5,630 nucleotides of DNA from an uncultured Clostridia bacterium. Its GTDB lineage: Bacteria; Bacillota; Clostridia; Oscillospirales; Acutalibacteraceae. The position numbers and the translations under genes were made by a program. Location: assembly GCA_946409885.1 (NCBI GenBank), contig CAMJYF010000150.1, positions 1 through 5,630 on the forward strand, written 5' to 3'. Each line of letters starts with the position of its first letter. The stretch's first letter is position 1. The notes beneath the pieces are model-generated. The model did no database searches. It was not told the DNA's origin and saw only the letters and a program-made list of their open reading frames with translations. Of this stretch, positions 1 to 5,567 are shown in pieces.

Positions 1-3
1 CTT

Positions 4-31
4 ACGACTCACGACTTGCGACTTGCGACTG
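4..31. repeat. Short tandem heptamer repeat, cut by window edge
   Basis: Four consecutive 7-bp units fit RCGACTN exactly: ACGACTC (4-10), ACGACTT (11-17), GCGACTT (18-24) and GCGACTG (25-31). Bases 1-3 (CTT) fit the end of another unit, so the array probably continues outside the window. It lies 11 bp past the stop codon of the acyltransferase-like gene and the period is not a multiple of three, so it is intergenic. The last unit overlaps a 5-bp inverted repeat (GCGAC at 25-29, GTCGC at 36-40). No T-run follows on either strand, so this is not a recognisable terminator. Function unknown. Confidence 0.75.
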
Positions 32-42
32 ATCTGTCGCGT

Positions 43-963
43 TCAGCGGCAGATCTTCTCTCCGTCGAACACGATCACGCCGAAGCCGTCGCCGCCTTTG
101 CCGGTCTTTACCAGCCAGTCGGCATAGGCGCGGCGCAGGGAGGTATCCCGCGGGAGCCGGTCGTAGGGCAGGTCGGCGTATTTGCCGAATACCCGCCAGT
201 CGTTGGAAAAGCCGTCCTTTTCCGCCCAGGAGACCAGCTCAAAGTCGTCCATGAATTTCAGGATGTTGGAATTGGCCGGCAAAAACTCCCGGTGCCTGGG
301 GTACAGCAGCCAGCTGCCGCAACAGAAGATCACCTGGCCGTCCGGGAACAGGTGTTTGTAATGCGGGTAGGCCCTTTTGTAGGAATCCAGCCGCACCTCG
401 TCCGTCAGCGGCACGCCGGAGGAGGGGATATGGAAGTTGATGAGGGTGTCGCCCTTTTTGACGGTCTTGCCGCAGGAGGTGACGAAATCGAAGTCAAAAT
501 CGTGGACGCGCAGCTCGTACTGGAACCGCCCGTAGGCAAAGCGCTTCATCTTCAGAAAGCCGTCGTTCCAGCCCGCCACAAAGGTGCCCGGGACCTCCTT
601 GCACTGGATGCACTCCAGCAGCTTGCAGCGCAGGTCGTCCGCCGAATCCCAGAAGATCTGCTCGTCGATCCCCGCCGCGTCATAGCGTTCCTTTAAGGTG
701 GGCATGCAGTTGAGGATCAGCAGGAACTGGATGGTGTACTCGTTGATACCGTGTTCCGCGCCGAGGCTTTTTACCGCCTCCAGCGCCTCGCCCAGGCCGT
801 CGGCCTCCGGGAACAGATAGCCGTTGAGGATGGCGTCGAACCGGTCGCCGAAGTCTTTGTCCTCGTCCAGCAGCTTTTCAAGCCGGGTGAACTCCTTCAC
901 GGCGACATCCGGATAACGGTAGCGCTCCATAAAAGAGATGATGAAGTCGTTGTAATGCAGCAT
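43..963 (-). CDS. NAT_N/GNAT_C-type acyltransferase domain-containing protein
   Basis: This is a 306-residue protein with no signal peptide or membrane segment, so cytoplasmic. The start is the ATG at 963: GGGGAG (971-976) sits 7 nt upstream. The frame stays open to 1065, but those extra codons run through a promoter and a terminator, so the longer start is rejected. The sequence resembles the Firmicutes and actinobacterial 'acyltransferase domain-containing' proteins, which pair a helical N-terminal domain (NAT_N, about 1-120 here) with a GNAT-like C-terminal domain (about 125-300). Recognisable stretches are GRFQYEL (145-151), NFHIPSSGVPLT (176-187), CCGSWLLYP (214-222) and FLPANSNILKF (227-237), with LRRAYADWL near the C-terminus. 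Substrate and donor are unknown; acyl-CoA-dependent transfer is inferred from the fold only. The gene has its own promoter and is separated by a terminator from the operon upstream. The family call is from memory of motifs, not a search. Confidence 0.75.
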   Translation of the reverse strand: MLHYNDFIISFMERYRYPDVAVKEFTRLEKLLDEDKDFGDRFDAILNGYLFPEADGLGEALEAVKSLGAEHGINEYTIQFLLILNCMPTLKERYDAAGIDEQIFWDSADDLRCKLLECIQCKEVPGTFVAGWNDGFLKMKRFAYGRFQYELRVHDFDFDFVTSCGKTVKKGDTLINFHIPSSGVPLTDEVRLDSYKRAYPHYKHLFPDGQVIFCCGSWLLYPRHREFLPANSNILKFMDDFELVSWAEKDGFSNDWRVFGKYADLPYDRLPRDTSLRRAYADWLVKTGKGGDGFGVIVFDGEKICR

Positions 964-988
964 GGAAAATCTCCCCTTTCTTCCCCCC

Positions 989-1018
989 ATTGTAGCACAA
1001 CCACCGCCGCGATGTAAA
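989..1018 (-). promoter_or_regulatory. Sigma-A-type promoter of the acyltransferase-like gene
   Basis: On the minus strand the -35 is TTTACA (1013-1018) and the -10 is TACAAT (989-994), with an 18-bp spacer. A TG one base before the -10 gives an extended -10 (TGCTACAAT). The predicted transcript start near 982 leaves a leader of only about 20 nt, just enough for the Shine-Dalgarno at 971-976. The match, the position after the terminator and the short leader support a separate transcription unit. Confidence 0.7.
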
Positions 1019-1037
1019 TATCCAATCCGATATTTAC
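1014..1037. promoter_or_regulatory. Perfect 9-bp inverted repeat over the -35, candidate operator
   Basis: GTAAATATC (1014-1022) and GATATTTAC (1029-1037) are exact reverse complements separated by six bases. Five of the six -35 bases (1013-1018) lie within the left arm. The position fits a site where a dimeric regulator would block or recruit RNA polymerase. No regulator gene is visible, and the arms are AT-rich and could instead act as an upstream promoter element. An overlapping weaker pair, ATCCG/CGGAT around a 7-nt centre, lies at 1025-1041. Confidence 0.5.
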
Positions 1038-1041
1038 GGAT

Positions 1042-1078
1042 AAAAAAAGCGGCGCCGTCATTCACAGTACGGCGCCGC
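1042..1078 (-). terminator. Intrinsic terminator of the three-gene operon
   Basis: Read on the minus strand, GCGGCGCCGT (1069-1078) pairs perfectly over 10 bp with ACGGCGCCGC (1049-1058) around a 10-nt loop, followed at once by seven T residues (1042-1048). It begins 17 nt after the hydrolase stop codon. The opposite strand lacks a T-run after the stem, so it is one-directional. It separates the operon from the acyltransferase-like gene's promoter. Confidence 0.93.
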
Positions 1079-1095
1079 GGGGCGTTGTGCGTTAT

Positions 1096-1926
1096 TTACC
1101 TGCCGAAGGCGGAGCGGATGACCTCTATCACCCGGGTGAAGAAATCCCGCAGCGCTTTGAGCAGATAGGAGGAGAAGGGGATCTCGTCGATGCCGCGCCG
1201 GTTGATCACGGGCTCGGTGTTTTCGCCGTAGCCCTCCTCCTGCAGGCGCTGCAGCACCAGCCGCGCCAGCGCCTCGTTGCCCACCGCGCTGGGATGGACG
1301 GTATCCACGGCGATATATTCCGGGTGGCCCTCCATCACGGGGATCGTATCCACCAGATAGAACGCGCCGGGGTTTGCCGCCAGGTATTCGGTGATAACCG
1401 CGTTGATGCGGTCGGTGGCCAGACCGTAGAAATCCCGCAGCGCGTCAAAACGGGGGTTGTACAGGGTCTGCACGAACAGGGCCACGCCGGGATTGGCGGT
1501 TTTCAGCAGGTCCACGATCTCCGCGAAATACGCGCGGAAATTGTTCTGAATGTCGTTGACGATCTTGTAGTTGCCCTGCGATACCTCCGCAAAGATCTGC
1601 GGCAGGTTCTGCTGCAGGTAGTCGTTGCCGCCGATGGAAAGGCTGATGATATCGGCCCTGGCCACGTCGGCCGCCACGTCCTCCCGGCCCAGCAGCTCAA
1701 TGAGATCCCAGCTGCGCAGGCCGTTGACGCCGTAGTTGACGTAGGTGTAGCCGTTGGTATCGGCCACGATCCTGCCGTAGGCCGCGTCGCCGCGGTTGTA
1801 TACGCCGGAACCCTGGGCAATGGAATCGCCCAGCACCACGTAATGCGGCGCGTCCTCCGCCAGGGCGGGCAGCAGGCAGGCAAACGCCAGGCAGCAGGAA
1901 AGAAGAAGGCAAAGAACTTTTTTCAC
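1096..1926 (-). CDS. Secreted SGNH/GDSL-family hydrolase
   Basis: The protein has 276 residues and starts at a GTG; AAAGGAG lies 8 nt upstream and no ATG competes. A signal peptide covers residues 1-23 (MKK, then a Leu/Cys-rich core) with a likely cut at ALA|ED. Catalytic blocks are in order: GDSIAQGSG (33-41) with nucleophile Ser35; block II NYGVNGLRS (64-72) with oxyanion Gly69; block III GGND (99-102) with Asn101; block V DTVHPS (208-213) giving Asp208 and His211. This is the full triad and oxyanion set of SGNH esterases/lipases. In this family such proteins remove acyl groups from sugars, lipids or cell-wall polymers; the substrate cannot be read from sequence. After the domain, residues 243-276 form a basic, aromatic, probably amphipathic helix (LLKALRDFFTRVIEVI). 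It is the last gene of the operon, 30 nt behind the dockerin protein. Confidence 0.93.
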   Translation of the reverse strand: MKKVLCLLLSCCLAFACLLPALAEDAPHYVVLGDSIAQGSGVYNRGDAAYGRIVADTNGYTYVNYGVNGLRSWDLIELLGREDVAADVARADIISLSIGGNDYLQQNLPQIFAEVSQGNYKIVNDIQNNFRAYFAEIVDLLKTANPGVALFVQTLYNPRFDALRDFYGLATDRINAVITEYLAANPGAFYLVDTIPVMEGHPEYIAVDTVHPSAVGNEALARLVLQRLQEEGYGENTEPVINRRGIDEIPFSSYLLKALRDFFTRVIEVIRSAFGR

Positions 1927-1956
1927 GGTGATGACTCCTTTCAGAAAACGCTGTGT

Positions 1957-4578
1957 TTATTTGACGTAATCGGTCAGCCTGACCAGATTGATGGAGGCCC
2001 GCAGGATCAGCCGCGCGTCTTCGGGCTCCACCGTGCCGTCGTTGTTCGCGTCGGCGGTGACGTAGGCCGCGGAGGCGGGGGTCATGGCCTTTTCCAGGCC
2101 TACGGAGCAGCGCAGGGCCAGGCGGGCGTCGGCGGGGGTCAGGGCGCCGTCCGCGTCCACGTCGCCGAGGACGCCTTTGGACATGGCGGTGGAACCGCAC
2201 ACGTCGCAGGCGCCGTTGCCGTCCGCGTCCCTGTGGGGCGCGAACGTGCCGGGCATCATGAGGCCGCAGCCCTCACGGACGCAGGCGAACCAGTGGTACA
2301 GCGGGCTGACGCTGTATTCGGCCGCGGGCTTGTGGCCGATGGGGCCGCTGACGGTCAGGGCGTCCTTCGCCACCTCCCGCTCGCCCTTTTCGTCGGAGAA
2401 CCACTTGCCGCAGGAGCATTCGTAGTGGGCGGCGAGACCGTCCGCCTCGCAGGCGGCCTTCGCGGCAACGTAGACGGGGTTGTGCTTGTGGTCGCCCGCG
2501 GGAGACGGCGCGGAGGAGGAGGTTTCGCACACCACGTTCATGGTGACGGCGCCGCTTTTCAGGCCCACGTCGAAGGTGTAGGTGACGGGGCTTTCCGGCG
2601 CGGCGGGGAAGACCGCTTTGCCGGTTTTGGCGTCGTAGGCGGCGGGGGCGAGGTTTTTATCGAACACGGAGATCACCCGCGTGAGAGCCGCTTCGCTCAC
2701 GCAGGCGGTAAGATCGACGGCGTATTTGCCGTCCGAAGCGGCCACGGTAAGGGGCTTGCCCGTCTGTCGGCCCGCCGTTACGCCGCCGGGCAGCAGGTTG
2801 ATGTTGGCGCTCAGGTCAAGAGAGGTCAGCCGGTTGCCCGCGCAGTTGAGGGCGGTCAGCTCCCGGTTGGCGCTGACGTCCAGCTCCGTCAGCCGGCAGT
2901 TTGTCACGGACAGCTGCTTTAAGGCGGGCAGGAATTCCACGCCCCGCAGGCTGGCGGCGGCACTGTCCGCCAGCGTAAGGGAGGTGATCTTTTCCGCCTC
3001 GGCGGCGCTCAGCAGGCCGTCGCCGTCGGCGTCGAAGGGTTTGATTTTGTTCAGGAACGCCTCGTCCGGGAAGTTCTTGTCGCACAGGTGCAGTCTGCCG
3101 TTGCGCACGTAGCCGTCGCGGCCGTTGAAGGTCCCCTTGACGCAGTCGGCCTCGCCCCTGGCCAGGGGGGCCGTCACCTCCATATAGGGGATCTCGCCCG
3201 CGGCGGGGGAGGTGAAGTAGGAATAGGTCAGCGAGGCGGGCGGCGCGGTGAAGGTGACCGTGCCGGTCTTGCTGTCGTAGCGGGCGCCCGCGTCTCCGCC
3301 GGCGGAGGTGGCCGCCCGGACCGCCGTTACGCTGTGCAGATGGTCGGCGCCCACCGTCTGAGACAGATCCATGTCGTAGGAGCCGTTTCGGTCAATATAA
3401 CGCAGGTCCTCCAGGGCCTGTCCGCCCAGTGTGACGGCGGCGGGGTCCAGCGCCTTGCAGGCGGAAAGATCCAGCGCGGCCAGCCGGTTGCCGGAGCAAT
3501 CCAGCGTCCGCAGGGAGGCGCAGCCGGAAAGATCCAGCGCGGTCAGCCGGTTGTTGGCGCAGTTTAAGGAGGTCAGCCCCTTCAGCAGCCCGGCGGGCAG
3601 CTGTTCCAGCCGGTTGCCGGAGCAATCCAGCGTTTTGAGGGCGATAAAGAACGCAAGCCCGGTCAGGTCCGCCACCCCGCGCTTAGGGAAAGACAGCGTT
3701 TCGGCCAGCAGCTCTTTTTCCGTCAGGGTGTGGCCGTCCCTGGCGGCCAGGGTGCGCAGGAAGCCGCGCAGGGCGGCGTCCGGAAAGTTCTTTTCACAGA
3801 TCATCAGCCGTCCCGCGACGGTGCGGGCGGGCTTTCCGGCAAAGGAGCCGTCGATGCAGGGGTAGACCCTTACCGTCATCGGAATGACCTTTTTTTCGTC
3901 GGGGTGGTTGGCGTTCACCGTGTACTCGGCGTAAAGCGCCCCCTGGGGGAAGGCCGCCCGGCCGCCCTGCTCGTTCATCGTCTCCTCCCGGCCGTCCGCG
4001 AAAAACGCGCCGAAGGCGATGATGCAGTCCGAGGTCCACTTGCCCAGCATTTTGGAAACGTCGATGTTCTGCTTGGCGGGGTCGTAGTTATACTCCACGA
4101 TCTGCGGGGAAAGCGTGTAGGTGGTCAGGGCCGTGTTGGCGGTCAGATCCAGCACGGAAAGGGCGTTGCCGCCGCATTTCAGCGCGGTCAGCTTCCGGTT
4201 GGCGGAAAGATCCAGCGCTTTCAGCAGGTTGTCGGAGCAGTCCAGCGTGGTGAGGTCGGCAAAGTAGCCCACGCCCGTCAGATCCGCAATGCCCCTGCCG
4301 GCGCAGCCCAGAAACGTGGCGCCGGCGGCTTCCGTTTCGCTGAGCGCGCCGTCGCCGTCCCGGTCAAAGGAGGCGAGATACGCGCGGAACGCCCCGTCGG
4401 GGATGTTGTTGGCGCACAGGTGCAGCGCGCCCTCGGCGGTGACGCAGGCGGCCTGCCCCGCAAAGGCGCCCGCCCTCTGTCCGTCGCAGTTGTTGGCTGC
4501 GAAGGCGGCGGGCAGCGCCGTCAGCGCCAGGCACAGCGCCAGCAGCAGACACACCGCCGCGTTGATATGTTTTTTCAT
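1957..4578 (-). CDS. Secreted three-module EF-hand-like/LRR protein with C-terminal dockerin
   Basis: An 873-residue exported protein with a signal peptide at 1-27 (likely cut AFA|AN). The chosen ATG (4578) has AAGGTGAT just upstream; an ATG seven codons earlier (4599) overlaps the previous stop as TGATG but has no ribosome site. Three related modules follow (about 31-240, 241-478, 479-683). Each opens with a Cys-flanked segment ending LHLC or similar, an (N/I)FPD-type motif, an EF-hand-like segment (DRDGDGALSETE at 72-83, DADGDGLLSAAE at 516-527, degenerate in module 2), then 21-residue LRRs (2, 3 and 2 copies) and a beta-rich tail. Six of seven LRRs carry Cys at one position (114, 135, 319, 340, 361, 579), as in the cysteine ladder of listerial internalin J. 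A Cys/His-rich segment (696-797) and a type I-like dockerin (805-873) follow. No catalytic motif is visible; a binding or assembly role is inferred. It is the middle gene of the operon. Confidence 0.9.
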   Translation of the reverse strand: MKKHINAAVCLLLALCLALTALPAAFAANNCDGQRAGAFAGQAACVTAEGALHLCANNIPDGAFRAYLASFDRDGDGALSETEAAGATFLGCAGRGIADLTGVGYFADLTTLDCSDNLLKALDLSANRKLTALKCGGNALSVLDLTANTALTTYTLSPQIVEYNYDPAKQNIDVSKMLGKWTSDCIIAFGAFFADGREETMNEQGGRAAFPQGALYAEYTVNANHPDEKKVIPMTVRVYPCIDGSFAGKPARTVAGRLMICEKNFPDAALRGFLRTLAARDGHTLTEKELLAETLSFPKRGVADLTGLAFFIALKTLDCSGNRLEQLPAGLLKGLTSLNCANNRLTALDLSGCASLRTLDCSGNRLAALDLSACKALDPAAVTLGGQALEDLRYIDRNGSYDMDLSQTVGADHLHSVTAVRAATSAGGDAGARYDSKTGTVTFTAPPASLTYSYFTSPAAGEIPYMEVTAPLARGEADCVKGTFNGRDGYVRNGRLHLCDKNFPDEAFLNKIKPFDADGDGLLSAAEAEKITSLTLADSAAASLRGVEFLPALKQLSVTNCRLTELDVSANRELTALNCAGNRLTSLDLSANINLLPGGVTAGRQTGKPLTVAASDGKYAVDLTACVSEAALTRVISVFDKNLAPAAYDAKTGKAVFPAAPESPVTYTFDVGLKSGAVTMNVVCETSSSAPSPAGDHKHNPVYVAAKAACEADGLAAHYECSCGKWFSDEKGEREVAKDALTVSGPIGHKPAAEYSVSPLYHWFACVREGCGLMMPGTFAPHRDADGNGACDVCGSTAMSKGVLGDVDADGALTPADARLALRCSVGLEKAMTPASAAYVTADANNDGTVEPEDARLILRASINLVRLTDYVK
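1960..2166 (-). other. Dockerin type I-like domain (C-terminal end of the LRR protein)
   Basis: Two duplicated calcium-binding loop-helix segments are visible: DVDADGALTPAD (residues 806-817) followed by ARLALRCSVGL, and DANNDGTVEPED (843-854) followed by ARLILRASINL. The Asp/Asn at positions 1, 3, 5 and 12 of each loop are intact, as needed for calcium. Dockerins dock onto cohesin modules of scaffoldins or cell-surface proteins. The residues at loop positions 10-11, which steer cohesin choice in studied dockerins, are Pro-Ala and Pro-Glu here rather than the Ser-Thr of Clostridium thermocellum. No cohesin is encoded in the window. Confidence 0.88.
2188..2493 (-). other. Cysteine/histidine-rich, zinc-ribbon-like segment of the LRR protein
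   Basis: Residues 696-797 contain C710, then YECSCGKWFSDEKG (Cys 721 and 723), GHK with His749, HWFAC-x4-C (766, 771), His782 and CDVC (791, 794). This His/Cys pattern, with a CGKWF or CGKYF signature and repeated GH motifs, recurs in secreted multidomain proteins of gut Firmicutes, usually between repeats and a C-terminal anchor. Metal binding is a guess from the CxC and CxxC pairs; disulfides are an alternative outside the cell. Confidence 0.6.
2530..4488 (-). repeat. Triplicated EF-hand-like + LRR + beta protein modules
   Basis: Module 1 spans 3859-4488, module 2 3145-3858 and module 3 2530-3144. Equivalent landmarks recur in order: a boundary Cys, a Gly-Phe-x-Gly or similar turn, LHLC/LMIC/LHLC, IPD/NFPD/NFPD, the acidic loop (lost in module 2), the 21-residue LRRs, then a beta segment with ARYDSKTGTVTF in module 2 and AAYDAKTGKAVF in module 3. 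The modules have diverged clearly, so the triplication is old, although parts of the LRR DNA are nearly identical. Confidence 0.8.
3463..3633 (-). repeat. Near-identical DNA repeats encoding 21-residue LRRs
   Basis: A 28-bp sequence starting CCAGCCGGTTGCCGGAGCAA is present identically at 3480-3507 and 3606-3633, 126 bp apart, which is exactly two 21-residue repeats. A second stretch, GGAAAGATCCAGCGCGG, occurs at 3463-3479 and 3526-3542, 63 bp apart, exactly one repeat. Related, less exact copies occur near 4203-4250. The in-frame spacing would let repeat number change by slippage or recombination without a frameshift. Confidence 0.85.
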
Positions 4579-4598
4579 TACGATCACCTTTCCTCTCA

Positions 4599-5441
4599 TC
4601 AGCGATAAACAGAATCAATGCCCAGGTATTCCTCCAGGCACAGGCCGCTGTCGTAAACGGCTTTCGCGGTCTCCCGGCCCAGGTAGCGGATGTGCCAGGG
4701 CTCGTACATATAACCGGTGACGCTCACCTTGTCGGCAGGGTAGCGCAGGATGAAGCCGTACTCCCAGCAGTGCTCGTTGACCCATTTCCCCTCCGCCGTG
4801 TAGGCGAAATCGGAGGTGATGGTGTTCAGGTCGATGGCCAGGCCGCTCTGGTGTTCGGAATGGCCGGGCCGGGCGGAATAGGTGTCCGCGGCCGCCTGGC
4901 CGTCCCTGTCGCAGTAGCGCTGGTACAGGGAGGACTGCAGCTCATAGGAGCGGAAGCCGGAGGAGATGTACAGGTCCAGCCCCTCCTCCTCCGCCGCGGC
5001 CTGCATCTCGTAAAAGGCGCTTTCGCACTCGTCGGTCAGGCCGCCGGGATCGTAGGAGCGGGGCAGCGGGTAGCTTTTGTTGACCACCAGAATGCCGCCG
5101 ATGTAGGTGGGGCTGACGGGATCCTCCGCCTGCGGGGCGGCGGGTTCCGCGGCGGAGGGGGCCTCCGTCGCCGGGGCCGTTTCGCCGGTTTGCGCGGGGT
5201 TGGCGGTCTGCTGTTCCCCGGACCGCGTCGTCTGGTCGGCATCCGGCGCGGCGGTCTGTTCCGTGGCGGCGGGCTGCCCCGGCGCCGCCGTTCCGCTTTC
5301 GCCCGCGGGGGGAGCCGCCGGTGGCGCGGCCGTTTGCGGGGTGGTGAGCCGCAGTGTGATGCGGTAGGCCGCCGTGAACGCCAGCAGCACGAGCGCCGCG
5401 GACAGAACGGCCAGCAGGATTCGTTTGGTTGTTGTGCTCAT
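4599..5441 (-). CDS. Membrane-anchored M15B/VanY-type D,D-carboxypeptidase
   Basis: The protein has 280 residues. The start is the ATG at 5441, with GGAAGGGA just upstream; the open frame runs on to 5549, but that would include the promoter and leader. One hydrophobic segment (about 8-28) with no clear cleavage site gives an N-in anchor. A Pro/Ala/Thr/Glu/Gln-rich spacer follows (about 33-109), then the peptidase (113-280). Family residues are complete: SGFRS with Arg164; HSEHQSGLAID with zinc ligands His197 and Asp204; EPWHIRYLG with catalytic Glu247 and zinc ligand His250. VanY-type enzymes remove the terminal D-Ala from peptidoglycan stem peptides outside the membrane. Four ectodomain cysteines (139, 177, 225, 268) could form two disulfides. 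It is the first gene of the operon, 20 nt ahead of the dockerin protein. A resistance role is not implied: no VanR/S/H/A/X genes are present, so wall remodelling is more likely. Confidence 0.93.
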   Translation of the reverse strand: MSTTTKRILLAVLSAALVLLAFTAAYRITLRLTTPQTAAPPAAPPAGESGTAAPGQPAATEQTAAPDADQTTRSGEQQTANPAQTGETAPATEAPSAAEPAAPQAEDPVSPTYIGGILVVNKSYPLPRSYDPGGLTDECESAFYEMQAAAEEEGLDLYISSGFRSYELQSSLYQRYCDRDGQAAADTYSARPGHSEHQSGLAIDLNTITSDFAYTAEGKWVNEHCWEYGFILRYPADKVSVTGYMYEPWHIRYLGRETAKAVYDSGLCLEEYLGIDSVYR

Positions 5442-5458
5442 GGATCGGTTCCCTTCCA

Positions 5459-5493
5459 CCGTCCCCGCCGGGGACGGCCCGGCTGACTGCCGG
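5459..5493 (-). promoter_or_regulatory. Twin hairpins in the operon leader, next to the ribosome site
   Basis: In transcript order, CCGGC/GCCGG (5 bp, 5-nt loop, 5479-5493) is followed one base later by CCGTCCCC/GGGGACGG (8 bp perfect, 3-nt loop, 5459-5477). The second stem ends two bases before the GGAAGGGA Shine-Dalgarno (5450-5457 on the plus strand). No T-run follows, so these are not terminators. An alternative 6-bp stem, GCCGGG (5478-5483) with CCCGGC (5467-5472), would exclude both. An effect on translation or RNA stability is possible but unproven. Confidence 0.5.
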
Positions 5494-5519
5494 ATTATCG
5501 CTTTGTTTGATAACAATAT

Positions 5520-5549
5520 ATTATAGCCATTTTGGGGGCGGAATGTCAA
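5520..5549 (-). promoter_or_regulatory. Near-consensus sigma-A promoter of the three-gene operon
   Basis: On the minus strand a perfect TTGACA (5544-5549) and a perfect TATAAT (5520-5525) are separated by 18 bp. The predicted start near 5513 gives a leader of about 70 nt. A promoter this close to consensus suggests steady housekeeping expression unless a repressor acts. The region just upstream is AT-rich, as in UP elements. Confidence 0.9.
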
Positions 5550-5555
5550 GCCTAT

Positions 5556-5567
5556 TAAATATATTTA
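5556..5567. promoter_or_regulatory. AT-rich 12-bp palindrome upstream of the operon -35
   Basis: TAAATATATTTA is a perfect palindrome six bases upstream of the -35, where an UP element or activator site would lie. It shares the half-site TAAATAT/ATATTTA with the inverted repeat at the acyltransferase promoter. AT-richness alone could explain both. In the remaining upstream stretch (5571-5630) I see no gene, promoter or convincing terminator. Confidence 0.35.

Noticed and set aside
16..696. A 226-codon plus-strand open frame over the acyltransferase-like gene
   Set aside because: It begins inside the heptamer repeat without a ribosome site and is fully antisense to a better-supported gene.
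1087..2922. A 611-codon open frame on the plus strand, antisense to the hydrolase and the dockerin protein
   Set aside because: It overlaps two genes with clear domains and catalytic motifs. Its translation is low-complexity Gly/Val/Arg/Gln-rich, has no recognisable domain and has no promoter or ribosome site. Long antisense frames are expected in GC-rich coding DNA.
3463..3633. A CRISPR-like array, because of regularly spaced repeats
   Set aside because: The repeats are in frame, encode LRRs at 21-residue spacing, and the intervals are themselves homologous, unlike spacers.
3730..4608. A 292-codon plus-strand open frame
   Set aside because: It is antisense to the LRR modules, and its repeats simply mirror them. 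No domain or start signal is seen.
4599..5441. A vancomycin-resistance cluster, because of the VanY-type enzyme
   Set aside because: No VanR/S regulators, VanH, ligase or VanX are present. M15B carboxypeptidases are common housekeeping wall enzymes.
4692..5486. A 264-codon plus-strand open frame rich in Gly and Arg
   Set aside because: It is antisense to the M15 peptidase, and the Gly/Arg-rich stretch is the complement of the Pro/Ala linker.
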